From Christensenella sp. UBA1431 (GTDB lineage: Bacteria > Bacillota > Clostridia > Christensenellales > UBA1431): 13,260 nucleotides of DNA. Location of the stretch: NCBI GenBank assembly GCA_002329665.1, contig DCTV01000078.1, forward strand, positions 4,244 to 17,503. The letters run 5' to 3'. Every line of letters starts with the position of its first letter. Position 1 is the first letter of the stretch. The position numbers and the translations under genes are program-made. This document shows positions 5,757 to 13,260 of the stretch, piece after piece. The notes below the pieces were generated by a model. The model was not told the origin of the DNA. It saw nothing but the letters and a program-made list of their open reading frames with translations, and did not search any database.

Positions 5757-6980
5757 ATGGGGAATATCTACGATACTTTGAAAGCACGCGGGTTCATCCG
5801 TCAGGTCTCGCACGAAGAGGAATTGCACGAACTCCTTGGAAAGGAGCGCGTGACGTTCTATATCGGTTTCGACCCGACGGCGGACAGCCTGCATATCGGG
5901 CACTACGTCGTGCTGGTCGCTATGGCGCACATGCAGCGCGCGGGGCATCGGCCCATCGCGCTCATCGGCGGCGGCACCGCGATGGTGGGCGATCCGTCGG
6001 GCAGGAGCGACATGCGCCAGATGCTGGACAAGGCGCAGATCGAGGCCAACGCCCGTTGTTTCAAGGACCAGATCGGCAACCTGATCGATTTTTCCGGAGG
6101 CAGGGCGGTCATGGTCAACAACGCCGACTGGCTCCTGAGCCTGAACTACGTCGACTTCCTGCGCGACATAGGCGTGCATTTCACGGTCAATCGGATGCTG
6201 GCGGCCGAGTGCTTCAAATCGCGCATGGAAAAAGGGCTCACCTTCATCGAATTCAACTACATGCTCATGCAGAGCTACGATTTTCTCGTGCTCAACCGCG
6301 AATACGGCGCCGTCCTGCAGCTCGGCGGGGACGACCAGTGGGCCAATATGCTCGCGGGCGCGGACCTCATCCGCCGCAAGGAACAAAAGGCCGCTTTCGC
6401 GATGACCTGCCCGCTGCTGACCACCAGCGAAGGCCTGAAGATGGGCAAGACGCAACGCGGCGCGCTTTGGCTCGACCCCGATAAGACAAGCCCCTACGAG
6501 TTTTATCATTACTGGCGCAACGTGGACGACGCGGACGTGGAAAACTGCATGCGGCTCCTGACGTTCCTGCCGATGGACAGGATCAGGGCGCTGTGCGCGC
6601 ACAGGGACCACCGCATGAACGAGGCCAAGCGCGTCCTCGCGTACGAAATCACCAGGCAGGTGCACGGCGTAAAAGCGGCAACCGAGGCCAGGGACACGGC
6701 CGAGTCGCTTTTCGGCGGCGATAAGGACGCAAACACCATACCCACCACAAGGATCACCGGGGCGCAGTACGAGGACAACCCGCGCCTGATCGATTTGGTG
6801 GCGTTCTGCGGCCTGACGGCATCCAAGGGGGAGGCGCGGCGCCTGGTGCGCCAGGGCGGCGTGTACGTCGACGACGCCAAGGTCGTCGACGAAGAGGCCG
6901 TCATCGCGCCGGAAGCGCTAATAGCGGGCATCCTGATACGGAAAGGCAAAAAGACGTTCCACCGCATCGAGATGGTCTGA
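5757..6980 (+). CDS. tyrS: tyrosine--tRNA ligase (tyrosyl-tRNA synthetase)
   Basis: Cytosolic class I aminoacyl-tRNA synthetase that activates tyrosine with ATP and charges tRNA-Tyr. The 407-residue length is normal for the bacterial enzyme. The [17 protein letters not shown] segment holds the HIGH signature at 46-49. The tyrosine pocket shows YIGFDP (35-40) and GDDQW (191-195). The second ATP signature is KMGKT (228-232), a normal TyrRS form of KMSKS. Residues about 342-400 are the C-terminal S4 RNA-binding domain ([16 protein letters not shown]). GGGAG (5746-5750) lies 6 nt before the ATG. The stop overlaps the next gene's start by one base (TGATG), so the YigZ-family gene is probably translated from the same message. 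Confidence 0.97.
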   Translation: MGNIYDTLKARGFIRQVSHEEELHELLGKERVTFYIGFDPTADSLHIGHYVVLVAMAHMQRAGHRPIALIGGGTAMVGDPSGRSDMRQMLDKAQIEANARCFKDQIGNLIDFSGGRAVMVNNADWLLSLNYVDFLRDIGVHFTVNRMLAAECFKSRMEKGLTFIEFNYMLMQSYDFLVLNREYGAVLQLGGDDQWANMLAGADLIRRKEQKAAFAMTCPLLTTSEGLKMGKTQRGALWLDPDKTSPYEFYHYWRNVDDADVENCMRLLTFLPMDRIRALCAHRDHRMNEAKRVLAYEITRQVHGVKAATEARDTAESLFGGDKDANTIPTTRITGAQYEDNPRLIDLVAFCGLTASKGEARRLVRQGGVYVDDAKVVDEEAVIAPEALIAGILIRKGKKTFHRIEMV

Positions 6981-7606
6981 TGGGTGCGTACAGGACCGCC
7001 GCCCGCCGCGGCGAAAGCGTGCACGTGGTCCAGAAATCCAAATTCCTGGGCGTATGTGTGCCGGTTGCGGGGGAAGGAGAGGCCGCCGCGGCCATCGAGG
7101 CGCAGCGGAAGTTCCATCACGGCGCGAGACACCACTGCTATGCGTTCGTCACCGGGTCCGTCAGCCGTTCGAGCGACGACGGGGAGCCCCCGGGCACGGC
7201 CGGCGTGCCCATACTGGAAGTGCTCAAAAAAAACGGCGTTTGCGATACGCTCATCGTCGTGACACGGTATTTCGGCGGAGTGCTGCTGGGCGCCGGCGGG
7301 TTGGCGCGCGCGTATACGGCAGCGGCGGCGAAGGCGCTCGAAGACGCCCGCCCGGTCACGGTATACGAGGCCGTCCTATATCGGATCGAGCTCGATTACG
7401 CGCGCTATAGCCGGCTGCCGGCGTTGCTCCGGAGCGCGCGCGCCGAGGTGGTGGGCGAAGAGTTCGGCGGGGACGTAAAAGTCGATCTCGCCGTACGCAG
7501 CGAGGACGCGGACGCTTTTCGCGCCGCCTATGCCGCGTTGACCGAAGGCAGGGGCATAATCCGCGAAACGGGCAGCGGGCGCCGGGCATGGTCCGACGAA
7601 GAATGA
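6980..7606 (+). CDS. yigZ: YigZ/IMPACT (UPF0029) family protein
   Basis: A 208-residue cytosolic protein of the widespread YigZ/IMPACT family. The signature segments are SSDDGEPPGTAGVPILEVL, starting at S64, and TRYFGGVLLGAGGLARAY at about 95-112, which form the N-terminal domain. The remaining about 80 residues correspond to the smaller C-terminal domain of bacterial members. The eukaryotic relative IMPACT inhibits the translational-control kinase GCN2; the bacterial role is not settled. The ATG shares its A with the tyrS stop codon (TGATG), a layout typical of translational coupling, and there is no separate strong ribosome binding site. Length and motifs look intact. It ends 50 nt before ilvE. 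Confidence 0.92.
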   Translation: MGAYRTAARRGESVHVVQKSKFLGVCVPVAGEGEAAAAIEAQRKFHHGARHHCYAFVTGSVSRSSDDGEPPGTAGVPILEVLKKNGVCDTLIVVTRYFGGVLLGAGGLARAYTAAAAKALEDARPVTVYEAVLYRIELDYARYSRLPALLRSARAEVVGEEFGGDVKVDLAVRSEDADAFRAAYAALTEGRGIIRETGSGRRAWSDEE

Positions 7607-7656
7607 GGGTGCAATTACATTCCCTTTGACTATATTTTCTGATAGGAGTTTTTTAC

Positions 7657-8721
7657 ATGGGAAAGCTTACAATCACCAGGGCGCAGACACCCAAACCTAA
7701 GTTTGAAGACGTATCCAGGCTCGAGTTCGGAAAACTGTACACGGATCACATGTTGGTCATGGACTACAGCCGGGGCCGATGGCACGACGCGCGCATCGTC
7801 CCTTACGCGGATTTTGTGCTCGACCCCGCCGCGCTGGTGTTCCATTACGGGCAGGCCATATTCGAGGGGCTCAAGGCCTATAAGAACGAGAAGGACGAAA
7901 TCCTCATGTTCAGGCCGCGGGACAATTTCCTCCGCCTGAACAGGTCGGCCGAACGGCTGTGCATCCCTCCGATAGACCCCGACGAAGCGCTTTCGAACCT
8001 GATAGAACTCGTGCGCCTCGAGAGCGGCTGGATTCCCACCGACCCCGGAACCTCCCTGTACGTCAGGCCCACCATCATCGCCACGGAACCGGCCCTCGGC
8101 GTACGGGCGTCGGACCAGTACAGGTTTTTCATCATCCTCTCTCCGGTCGGGCCCTATTACGCGGAGGGCATGAAGCCTACGCGTATCTATGTCGAAAACG
8201 AATATGTGCGCGCCGTGCCCGGCGGCACGGGTGACACGAAGGCCGCCGCCAATTACGCGTCGAGCCTGATCGCCGGGAAGAAAGCCCATGAGAAAGGGTA
8301 TTCGCAGGTGCTTTGGCTCGACGGCCTGCGGCATGAGAACATCGAAGAAGTGGGTTCGATGAACATGTTCTTCGTCGTTAACGGCGAGCTGATCACCCCC
8401 GAACTGAACGGGAGCATTCTGCCGGGCATCACGCGCGATTCCATCCTTAAGATCGCGCACAGGATGGGCATCGGGGCGGTCGAGCGCACGATCGGTATCG
8501 GGGAGATATTCAGGGCGCACGACGAAGGGCGCCTCGACGAGGCGTTCGGCACGGGGACGGCGGCGGTCGTATCCGCCGTCGGCGAGATGGCGTGGAACGG
8601 CAGGACGATAACGATCAACAACGGCGAAATCGGCAGGTATTCGCAGTTGTTCTACGACAGGCTCACGGGCATCCAGATGGGCCGGGAGGAAGACGAGTTC
8701 GGCTGGGTAGTGCGCGTATAA
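7657..8721 (+). CDS. ilvE: branched-chain amino acid aminotransferase
   Basis: Fold-type IV PLP enzyme that reversibly transaminates leucine, isoleucine and valine with 2-oxoglutarate, the last step of their synthesis. At 354 residues it has the length and layout of the group that includes B. subtilis IlvE and mitochondrial BCAT. It shows FHYGQAIFEGLKAY (62-75), RPRDNFLRLNRSAERL (86-101), and the Schiff-base lysine K195 in GDTKAAANYASS. It also has EEVGSMNMFFV (230-240) with the cofactor-nitrogen-binding Glu, and the phosphate-binding GTGTAAVVS (298-306). AGGAG (7644-7648) lies 8 nt before the ATG. A TTGACT stands at 7626-7631 but no -10 at proper spacing follows, so the gene may be read through from tyrS-yigZ. 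No T-box or leader attenuator fits in the 50-nt gap. Confidence 0.95.
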   Translation: MGKLTITRAQTPKPKFEDVSRLEFGKLYTDHMLVMDYSRGRWHDARIVPYADFVLDPAALVFHYGQAIFEGLKAYKNEKDEILMFRPRDNFLRLNRSAERLCIPPIDPDEALSNLIELVRLESGWIPTDPGTSLYVRPTIIATEPALGVRASDQYRFFIILSPVGPYYAEGMKPTRIYVENEYVRAVPGGTGDTKAAANYASSLIAGKKAHEKGYSQVLWLDGLRHENIEEVGSMNMFFVVNGELITPELNGSILPGITRDSILKIAHRMGIGAVERTIGIGEIFRAHDEGRLDEAFGTGTAAVVSAVGEMAWNGRTITINNGEIGRYSQLFYDRLTGIQMGREEDEFGWVVRV

Positions 8722-8744
8722 ACCAAGGGAAATTTCACAAGAAA

Positions 8745-8772
8745 AGGGCCTGTGTCATCCGATGCAGGCCCT
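8745..8772 (+). terminator. weak terminator-like hairpin after ilvE
   Basis: AGGGCCTG (8745-8752) and CAGGCCCT (8765-8772) form a perfect 8-bp stem with a 12-nt loop, 23 nt after the ilvE stop. No T-run follows, so it may be a weak or factor-dependent terminator or an RNA 3'-end stabiliser. Confidence 0.35.
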
Positions 8773-8848
8773 GTATACAGAATATGCCAAGGTATTGAGG
8801 AATAACTATTATTCGATCGAGAAAACGGCAAACGGCAAACGAGGGTTT

Positions 8849-8894
8849 GAAGCATCGCAATCCCCCATGCTTCGATACGATCCGGCGGCATGGG
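8849..8894 (+). other. two mutually exclusive 7-bp hairpins
   Basis: GAAGCAT (8849-8855) can pair with ATGCTTC (8867-8873). Alternatively CCCATGC (8864-8870) can pair with GCATGGG (8888-8894). The two stems share ATGC at 8867-8870 and cannot form together, the layout of an RNA switch. It lies about 90 nt upstream of the next promoter, so it would be transcribed only by read-through from ilvE or from an unseen start. Confidence 0.25.
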
Positions 8895-8983
8895 CGTCAG
8901 ATCGGGTAAGAAACCCGCTGCGAGCGCGTTTTATCCGGCGGGGGAAACCAGCCCGAGCCGATGGTTTGTGCCGGCAGGGAAAG

Positions 8984-9013
8984 TTGACATATAAATGGGA
9001 ACTAAGATAGAAT
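8984..9013 (+). promoter_or_regulatory. promoter of the repeat-domain membrane protein gene
   Basis: Consensus TTGACA (8984-8989), an 18-nt spacer and TAGAAT (9008-9013). The predicted start near 9020 leaves a leader of about 87 nt before the ATG at 9107. Confidence 0.62.
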
Positions 9014-9106
9014 AATTCAGACACAAAGGCATTATAATGTCAATGATGTGTGTGTTTGCGAGCAGTTCGGGTCGGACTCCAATGGATTTGGAAGGGGACG
9101 TGTTCT

Positions 9107-10813
9107 ATGAAAAAAAGACGGGTAATTTCCCTTTTGATCGCGGCGCTGCTGATCGTGGTCTTCGGGGCGGCCACCGGCGGCGCAAAGGCCGCGGGGGTTG
9201 TGAGGGTCACGGTCACCGCCACTCCAAGCCAGTTGAGCGAAGCGGGGGCCGTGGAGCTGCGCATTTCGATAGAGAACGGTACGGATTCGACCATGGAGCA
9301 CGTGTCGGTCTTCGGCAAGGGCGTGACCGGATTCACGGCGCCTATCGCCGCCGGTGAAACGGAGAACGTGTATATCAAAGATTATTGGGTCGCGGAAAAT
9401 ATGATCGGAAAACCGATCACGGTTACGGTGAGTTATACGCTAAACGGAAAAACGCAGAAATCGTTCGGATCGGTCACGGTGTCGCGCCTTGAGATAGCGC
9501 CCGACGTCGCGCTCGAACGCACGAGCGACGTATCCGTGCAGGAGATCGGCAAACCTGTGGTCTTCACCTATACCGTCTACAACAAAGGCGTGAACAGGGT
9601 CGCCGACGTCATCGTGCGCGACACGTTCACGGACGAGGCGCTCAACGCCCCCTTCTCCCTTTCGCCCGGCGACAGGAGGCAGGTGCAGCATACGTTTACT
9701 ATGCGGCAGGACATGGCGTCGCGGCCCAGCGTATCCTTTGTTTCGAACGGTAAAAAATACGTTAACACCATCGACGTCTTGTATGTGACCACGCCCGAGG
9801 CTTCGCTTGCGGTAGAGGTGTCCGCCTCTAAAACCGAAGTGAAGCCGGACGAGGAAATCACGGTGACCTGCAAGGTCACCAACAAAATCGGTCAGACGAT
9901 CAGGGACGTTTCCGTCGCCGACGAAACGGGCCAGTCCCTTGGCGATTCCTTCGACCTCGGGGCGATGCAGACGAAGACGATCACGAAATCGGTCAAACTG
10001 ACGGCCGACCGCGCGTTTGCGGTATCGGCCATAGGCTACGTCGACGGCAGCAAAGTCGAGGCTTCGAGCGGCACCGTTGACATGCGCCTGCTCAAAACCG
10101 AACCTCAGCCGGATATGCTGAAGATGAAGGCGGAACCGAGCCTTACCCAACTGGAAGAGGCGGGGACGGTCACTTTCTCCATCACGGTGTCCAACTTGAT
10201 GGAAGATACGCTCACGGACGTCGTGATCAGCGAAAAGACCTTGGGAGAGATCGCCACGTTCGACTCGCTGGTCACGGGAGACAAACTCGTGACCAAGGAC
10301 TATGAGGTCACAGCCGACCAAGTGTTCGCGTTCACGGTAACGGCGCTGGATTCCTCGGGGAACAGGTATGAAGTCGATTCGGGAGACATCGAGATACTGG
10401 TTGGGCCGCGCGGCAGCGTGACGCCCACCATTCCCGCCGACGCCGCGGCCGCAGGCGGCCTAGGGACTTTTTTGACCATCGTGCTCATCATCGTTGGCCT
10501 GATCGTGGTGGCCGGCGCCGTGCTCATCGTCCTGCTGGTGCAGGAAAGGAAGGCGAAGAAACTCGCCGCAGCGGCCCCGCCGCCCGCCCCCGAAAGCACG
10601 GCCCCACTGCCGGACGTTACGCCCGAAACGGTTGTGGAGGAGGACGAAGACGCGTCCTTCATCCCGCCGGAAATCGAAGAAGCGCCCCCGGAGGAAGAAG
10701 CGCCCACGGAGGAAGAAACGCCCTCTGAAAGCCCGCAGGACGCCGAAACGGAACCGGAGCCCGGCGGCGAGGAGAAAAAGGGGATCGACGACATCGAAAA
10801 CCCGGTAGATTGA
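9107..10813 (+). CDS. membrane-anchored surface protein with four Ig-like (CARDB/DUF11-type) repeats
   Basis: A 568-residue protein of unknown role. A Sec signal peptide covers about 1-29 (MKKRR, a hydrophobic core, then a GGAKAAG cleavage region). Four about 98-residue beta-rich units follow at roughly 32-128, 131-228, 231-329 and 337-432. Shared marks are ITVTCKVTNK (251-260) in unit 3 and VTFSITVSNL (355-364) in unit 4, and each unit ends in a V/A-rich strand; this is the CARDB/DUF11 adhesion-like pattern. A single membrane helix at 455-478 is followed by QERKAKK, placing the repeats outside and the tail inside. The tail (480-568) is alanine/proline-rich, then strongly acidic. There is no LPXTG sorting motif. 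The start at 9107 has AAGGGG 9 nt upstream and restores the signal peptide; the in-frame ATG at 9050 would bury it behind 19 residues. It has its own promoter and downstream hairpin. Likely a structural or envelope-sensing protein; that is inference. Confidence 0.85.
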   Translation: MKKRRVISLLIAALLIVVFGAATGGAKAAGVVRVTVTATPSQLSEAGAVELRISIENGTDSTMEHVSVFGKGVTGFTAPIAAGETENVYIKDYWVAENMIGKPITVTVSYTLNGKTQKSFGSVTVSRLEIAPDVALERTSDVSVQEIGKPVVFTYTVYNKGVNRVADVIVRDTFTDEALNAPFSLSPGDRRQVQHTFTMRQDMASRPSVSFVSNGKKYVNTIDVLYVTTPEASLAVEVSASKTEVKPDEEITVTCKVTNKIGQTIRDVSVADETGQSLGDSFDLGAMQTKTITKSVKLTADRAFAVSAIGYVDGSKVEASSGTVDMRLLKTEPQPDMLKMKAEPSLTQLEEAGTVTFSITVSNLMEDTLTDVVISEKTLGEIATFDSLVTGDKLVTKDYEVTADQVFAFTVTALDSSGNRYEVDSGDIEILVGPRGSVTPTIPADAAAAGGLGTFLTIVLIIVGLIVVAGAVLIVLLVQERKAKKLAAAAPPPAPESTAPLPDVTPETVVEEDEDASFIPPEIEEAPPEEEAPTEEETPSESPQDAETEPEPGGEEKKGIDDIENPVD

Positions 10814-10818
10814 AATCG

Positions 10819-10846
10819 CGCAAGCCGCCTAATCGGGCGGCTTGCG
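10819..10846 (+). terminator. strong hairpin after the membrane-protein gene, no T-run
   Basis: CGCAAGCCGCC (10819-10829) and GGCGGCTTGCG (10836-10846) form a perfect 11-bp stem with a TAATCG loop, starting 5 nt after the stop codon. Position and stability suit a transcript 3' end, but there is no T-run after it, so intrinsic termination may be inefficient. Confidence 0.5.
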
Positions 10847-10900
10847 GCCGTATTGCATGCCTCCCGCCAAACGAGGCGGTATTACCGTCCAATTCCTGGG

Positions 10901-11033
10901 ATACGGGCGGTCTGCGGCCAATAAACCCCGGAGGTTGTGCCGGCGGTATCGAACATAGAAGCCGTTTTTTCCTTCGGGGAAAACCCGGCGGCGGCATCCC
11001 TGAAACTTGGCGCCGGCAGAGGACCGCCCGTAT
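10901..11033 (+). ncRNA. candidate structured RNA closed by a 12-bp inverted repeat
   Basis: ATACGGGCGGTC (10901-10912) is the exact reverse complement of GACCGCCCGTAT (11022-11033). Inside, AACC/GGTT brackets CCGGA as a small hairpin, and TGCCGGC pairs with GCCGGCA. At the apex UUUUUCC pairs with GGGAAAA around a UUCG tetraloop, with one G-U pair. These nest without conflict into a branched fold. A T-rich tail (tttgagtttttggg) follows. No promoter for it was found and no known RNA family was recognised; 6S, SRP and RNase P were considered. A short inverted-repeat element is an alternative, though no target-site duplication flanks the ends. The strand is assumed. Confidence 0.3.
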
Positions 11034-11062
11034 TTTGAGTTTTTGGGTCGGATTATTTTAAC

Positions 11063-11091
11063 TTGAAACGCGCTCCATAAAAACGTATAAT
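11063..11091 (+). promoter_or_regulatory. promoter of the DUF2461 gene (and probably tkt)
   Basis: TTGAAA (11063-11068), a 17-nt spacer and a perfect TATAAT (11086-11091). Transcription would begin near 11098, about 27 nt before the TTG start codon. It is one of the best promoter matches in the window and probably also serves the transketolase gene downstream. Confidence 0.75.
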
Positions 11092-11124
11092 GATCGAGAG
11101 ACAAGAGAGTTAGGGAGACGCGCA

Positions 11125-11820
11125 TTGAAACAGGCATTTTCAGGCTTTTCACCCCAGACTGCCGAATTCTTCCTCGGACTAGCGGTTAACAACAACAAAG
11201 AATATTTTGAGTCACATAAAGCAGGCTTCGAACAGCACGTTCTCGCGCCGCTTGTTGCGCTTGCGCGCGACCTCGCGCCTCATATGCAACTGATCGATCC
11301 GGCGTTCGAGACCAGGCCCGTACAGGGGAAGGCCATTGCCAGGCTGCGCAGGGACACGCGGTTTACCAGGGACAAGGCGCCGTATCGCACGAACCTGTGG
11401 CTGGGATACAGGCGGCCGTCGGAGAGGAATTCTATGTGCCTGGGTTTCTTTTTCGACGTGTCGGCTTTCAGCGTTTCCTGGGGTATGGGGATGTACGGTC
11501 CTTACCGCCCGCTGATGGAGGAGGTGCGAGGGCACATACTGCAAAAGCCCCGTGAGTTTACGGCGCTGGTCAGGGGGAAAGACTTTATAAAACGATTCGA
11601 GCTCGAAGGCGAGAAGTACCGCCGCCTCGTGCTGCGCGAAGGCGGTGAGGAGGTCCTTGACTGGTGCAACCGGAAATACGTCGCCCTGGTCCACGACCAG
11701 CCGCTTGACGCCTCCGCGTTTTCGCCCGCGCTCGGACAAGCCGTAAAAGACGATATTATACTGCTTGCGCCGCTGTACAGATTGCTGCGGGGGATGCCCC
11801 CGATACGCATAAAGGACTAA
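11125..11820 (+). CDS. DUF2461 domain-containing protein, TTG start
   Basis: A 231-residue cytosolic protein that I recognise as DUF2461, a family without a settled function. The opening FSPQTAEFFLGLAVNNNKEYFESHK and the basic motif RLRRDTRFTRDKAPYRTNLW (about 73-92) are typical. Length covers essentially the whole family domain, so it looks complete. The start codon is TTG at 11125: GGGAG (11113-11117) lies 7 nt upstream and the family's N-terminal segment begins right after it, with no ATG or GTG nearby. The promoter sits just upstream. The transketolase gene follows after 39 nt with no terminator, so the two are probably co-transcribed, though no functional link is known. Confidence 0.88.
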   Translation: MKQAFSGFSPQTAEFFLGLAVNNNKEYFESHKAGFEQHVLAPLVALARDLAPHMQLIDPAFETRPVQGKAIARLRRDTRFTRDKAPYRTNLWLGYRRPSERNSMCLGFFFDVSAFSVSWGMGMYGPYRPLMEEVRGHILQKPREFTALVRGKDFIKRFELEGEKYRRLVLREGGEEVLDWCNRKYVALVHDQPLDASAFSPALGQAVKDDIILLAPLYRLLRGMPPIRIKD

Positions 11821-11859
11821 CCAACGACCCATTTTGTCAAGGCATAAGGAGGAACTATC

Positions 11860-13260
11860 ATGAGCAAAGCAGACCAGTTAACCGTAAACGCTATACGCAT
11901 CCTGTCGGCAGAAGCTATCCAGAAGGCGAAATCCGGGCACCCCGGCCTGCCCCTGGGCGCCGCCGCCATGGCGTATGCGCTGTGGTCCCGGGAACATAAG
12001 CACAACCCGAAGAACCCTGACTGGATCAACCGAGACCGTTTCGTGCTCTCGGCCGGCCACGGGTCGATGCTGTTGTATTCGCTTTTGCACCTGTTCGGAT
12101 ACGGCGTGACCATCGACGACATCAAGGACTTCAGGCAGTGGGGCTCGAAGACCCCCGGGCACCCCGAATACGGGCACACGGCGGGTGTCGAGACGACGAC
12201 GGGCCCCCTCGGGCAGGGCGTCGCGATGGCGGTGGGCATGGCGATGGCCGAAGCCCATCTCGCGGCGCAGTTCAACAAGCCCGGATACGACGTGGTGGAC
12301 CATTACACGTACGCGCTCGCCGGCGACGGGTGCATGATGGAGGGCGTCGCGTCCGAGGCTTGCTCCATGGCGGGGACGCTCAGGCTTGGCAAGCTCATCG
12401 TCCTGTACGACAAGAACGACATCACGATCGAAGGCAGCACGAACATCACTTTCAAAGAGGACGTGGGCAAGCGTTATGAAGCCTACGGCTGGCAGGTGCT
12501 CAAGGTCGAGGAGGGCTACGACATCGACGCGGTCGCGGGAGCGGTCGCAGAGGCGAAGGCCTGCACGGACAAGCCCTCGCTCATCATCGTGAAGACCGAT
12601 ATCGGATACGGCTGCGCGGCGAAACAGGGCAAGGCTTCCGCGCACGGCGAACCGCTCGGGCCGGAGAACCTCGCCGCGACCAAGGAATTCTTCGGCTGGC
12701 CGGCCGACAAGGAGTTCTACGTTCCCAAGGAAGTATACGACCATATGGCCAAAATGCAGGAGAAGTTCACTAAATACGAAGACGGCTGGAACGATCTGTT
12801 TGCCGCCTACTGCAAGGAGTATCCGGAAATGGCGGAAAAATGGAACGCCTGGTTCACCGGAAACGTGGACGCGTCCGTTTTCGACGAAGCGTATTATGCG
12901 TTCGAAAACAAGAAGGACGCCACGCGGAGTTCTTCGGGCATCGTCCTCAACCGGCTCGCGGCGAAGGTCCCCAACTTCTTCGGCGGGTCCGCGGACCTGG
13001 CGCCATCGAACAAGACGCAGATCAAGGGCAAGACCGACTTCTCCGCCGACGATTACGCGGGCTCCAATGTCCACTTCGGCGTGCGCGAGTTCGCGATGGC
13101 GGCCATGGCCAACGGCATTTCGCTGCACGGAGGCATCCGCCCGTACGTGGCCACCTTCTTCGTGTTCAGCGACTACCTGAAGCCGGCGTACAGGCTTTCG
13201 GCGCTGATGGGCCTGCCTGTGATCTACGTCCTTACGCACGACAGCATCGGCGTCGGCGAG
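11860..13260 (+). CDS. tkt: transketolase (3' partial)
   Basis: Thiamine-diphosphate enzyme that moves two-carbon ketol units between sugar phosphates in the non-oxidative pentose phosphate pathway. 467 of an expected roughly 650-670 residues are in the window. Visible marks are SGHPGLPLG (25-33), [10 protein letters not shown] (64-73), GPLGQG (115-120), and GDGCMMEG (155-162), which begins the metal/ThDP motif that ends at N186. The catalytic Glu is E410 in HFGVREFAM, and the sugar-site HDSIGVGE begins at H460 just before the edge. The pyrophosphate and pyrimidine domains lie in one chain, unlike the split two-gene form found in many Firmicutes and Archaea. AAGGAGG (11846-11852) lies 7 nt before the ATG. 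The reading frame is open to the last base, so the truncation is due only to the window. Confidence 0.96.
   Translation, partial: MSKADQLTVNAIRILSAEAIQKAKSGHPGLPLGAAAMAYALWSREHKHNPKNPDWINRDRFVLSAGHGSMLLYSLLHLFGYGVTIDDIKDFRQWGSKTPGHPEYGHTAGVETTTGPLGQGVAMAVGMAMAEAHLAAQFNKPGYDVVDHYTYALAGDGCMMEGVASEACSMAGTLRLGKLIVLYDKNDITIEGSTNITFKEDVGKRYEAYGWQVLKVEEGYDIDAVAGAVAEAKACTDKPSLIIVKTDIGYGCAAKQGKASAHGEPLGPENLAATKEFFGWPADKEFYVPKEVYDHMAKMQEKFTKYEDGWNDLFAAYCKEYPEMAEKWNAWFTGNVDASVFDEAYYAFENKKDATRSSSGIVLNRLAAKVPNFFGGSADLAPSNKTQIKGKTDFSADDYAGSNVHFGVREFAMAAMANGISLHGGIRPYVATFFVFSDYLKPAYRLSALMGLPVIYVLTHDSIGVGE

Larger units (their letters stand above)
8722..9106. other. 385-nt intergenic region with repeats, alternative hairpins and a promoter
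   Basis: No convincing gene. From left to right it contains: a hairpin with AGGGCCTG (8745-8752) and CAGGCCCT (8765-8772); the palindrome CTGTATACAG (8771-8780); a tandem 7-mer AAACGGC twice plus AAAC (8823-8840); two overlapping hairpins sharing ATGC (8849-8894); a small hairpin CGGGT/ACCCG (8903-8917); and the promoter at 8984-9013. An 82-codon open frame from 8762 lacks a ribosome binding site and is not called. No known riboswitch class was matched; c-di-GMP-I, cobalamin and ydaO types were considered. Confidence 0.55.
10814..11124. other. 311-nt intergenic region dense in inverted repeats
   Basis: No protein gene is supported. It contains a perfect 11-bp hairpin just after the preceding stop (10819-10846), a 5-bp hairpin CCGCC/GGCGG (10864-10879), and the near-palindrome CGGTATTACCG (10878-10888). 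These are followed by a 133-nt block bounded by 12-bp inverted repeats (10901-11033) and then the promoter of the DUF2461 gene (11063-11091). The last 90 bases turn AT-rich, as expected for a promoter. Confidence 0.6.

Noticed and set aside
5373..6665. 430-codon minus-strand open frame across the aminotransferase end and tyrS
   Set aside because: It runs through a strong terminator and opposite well-recognised genes; the predicted peptide is low in hydrophobic order and matches no family I know.
8821..8970. Known riboswitch (c-di-GMP-I, cobalamin or ydaO type)
   Set aside because: Short likenesses such as GGCAAAC and GGGGAAACC occur, but the conserved blocks are not present in the right order.
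8762..9010. 82-codon plus-strand frame in the gap after ilvE
   Set aside because: No ribosome binding site before its ATG, it starts within the loop of a hairpin, runs across the -35 of the next promoter, and has no recognised domain.
11878..13239. 453-codon minus-strand open frame opposite transketolase
   Set aside because: The sense strand is unmistakably transketolase; the antisense product is Arg/His/Val-rich, typical of GC-rich shadow frames.

Overview
The window is GC-rich bacterial chromosome with AGGAGG-type ribosome binding sites and vegetative promoters close to TTGACA/TATAAT. It carries a GGGtGRT-family gene beside a NifU-like scaffold gene, a pairing I associate with Clostridia and related anaerobes. 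Together these suggest a high-GC member of the clostridial lineage of Firmicutes. This placement is inference; there is no rRNA or taxonomic marker here. No mobile element, CRISPR array, rRNA or tRNA gene was recognised.

Layout. At 1-747 (+) is the 3' part of a short-chain dehydrogenase gene whose nucleotide-binding start lies outside the window. A 458-nt gap follows, with an AT-rich dyad and a possible 39-codon small gene. At 1206-2243 (+) is a polytopic membrane protein of the flippase-like (LPG synthase TM) family with its own promoter. A hairpin terminator separates it from a convergent two-gene operon on the minus strand (4078 down to 2373): a NifU-like Fe-S scaffold protein followed by a GGGtGRT protein. 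That operon is divergent from a PLP-dependent aminotransferase gene (4309-5487, +). The 230-nt space between them holds a promoter in each direction and a perfect 12-bp palindrome placed like an operator. A strong hairpin terminator ends the aminotransferase gene. Next come tyrS (5757-6980), a YigZ/IMPACT-family gene overlapping it by one base, and ilvE (7657-8721), all on the plus strand and possibly partly co-transcribed. After a structured 385-nt gap there is a single-gene unit (9107-10813) for a large surface protein: signal peptide, four about 98-residue Ig-like repeats, one membrane helix and a long acidic, proline-rich cytoplasmic tail. A 311-nt gap rich in inverted repeats precedes a DUF2461 gene with a TTG start (11125-11820). 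A transketolase gene (11860 to the window end) follows and is cut off at the edge.

Function. Most of the window is housekeeping: tRNA charging, branched-chain amino acid transamination and the pentose phosphate pathway. The poorly understood parts are the GGGtGRT/NifU-like operon with its putative operator, the repeat-domain membrane protein, and three structured non-coding stretches. The best candidate for an undescribed system is the GGGtGRT/NifU-like pair, possibly together with the divergent aminotransferase. I cannot assign it a biochemical role from sequence alone.
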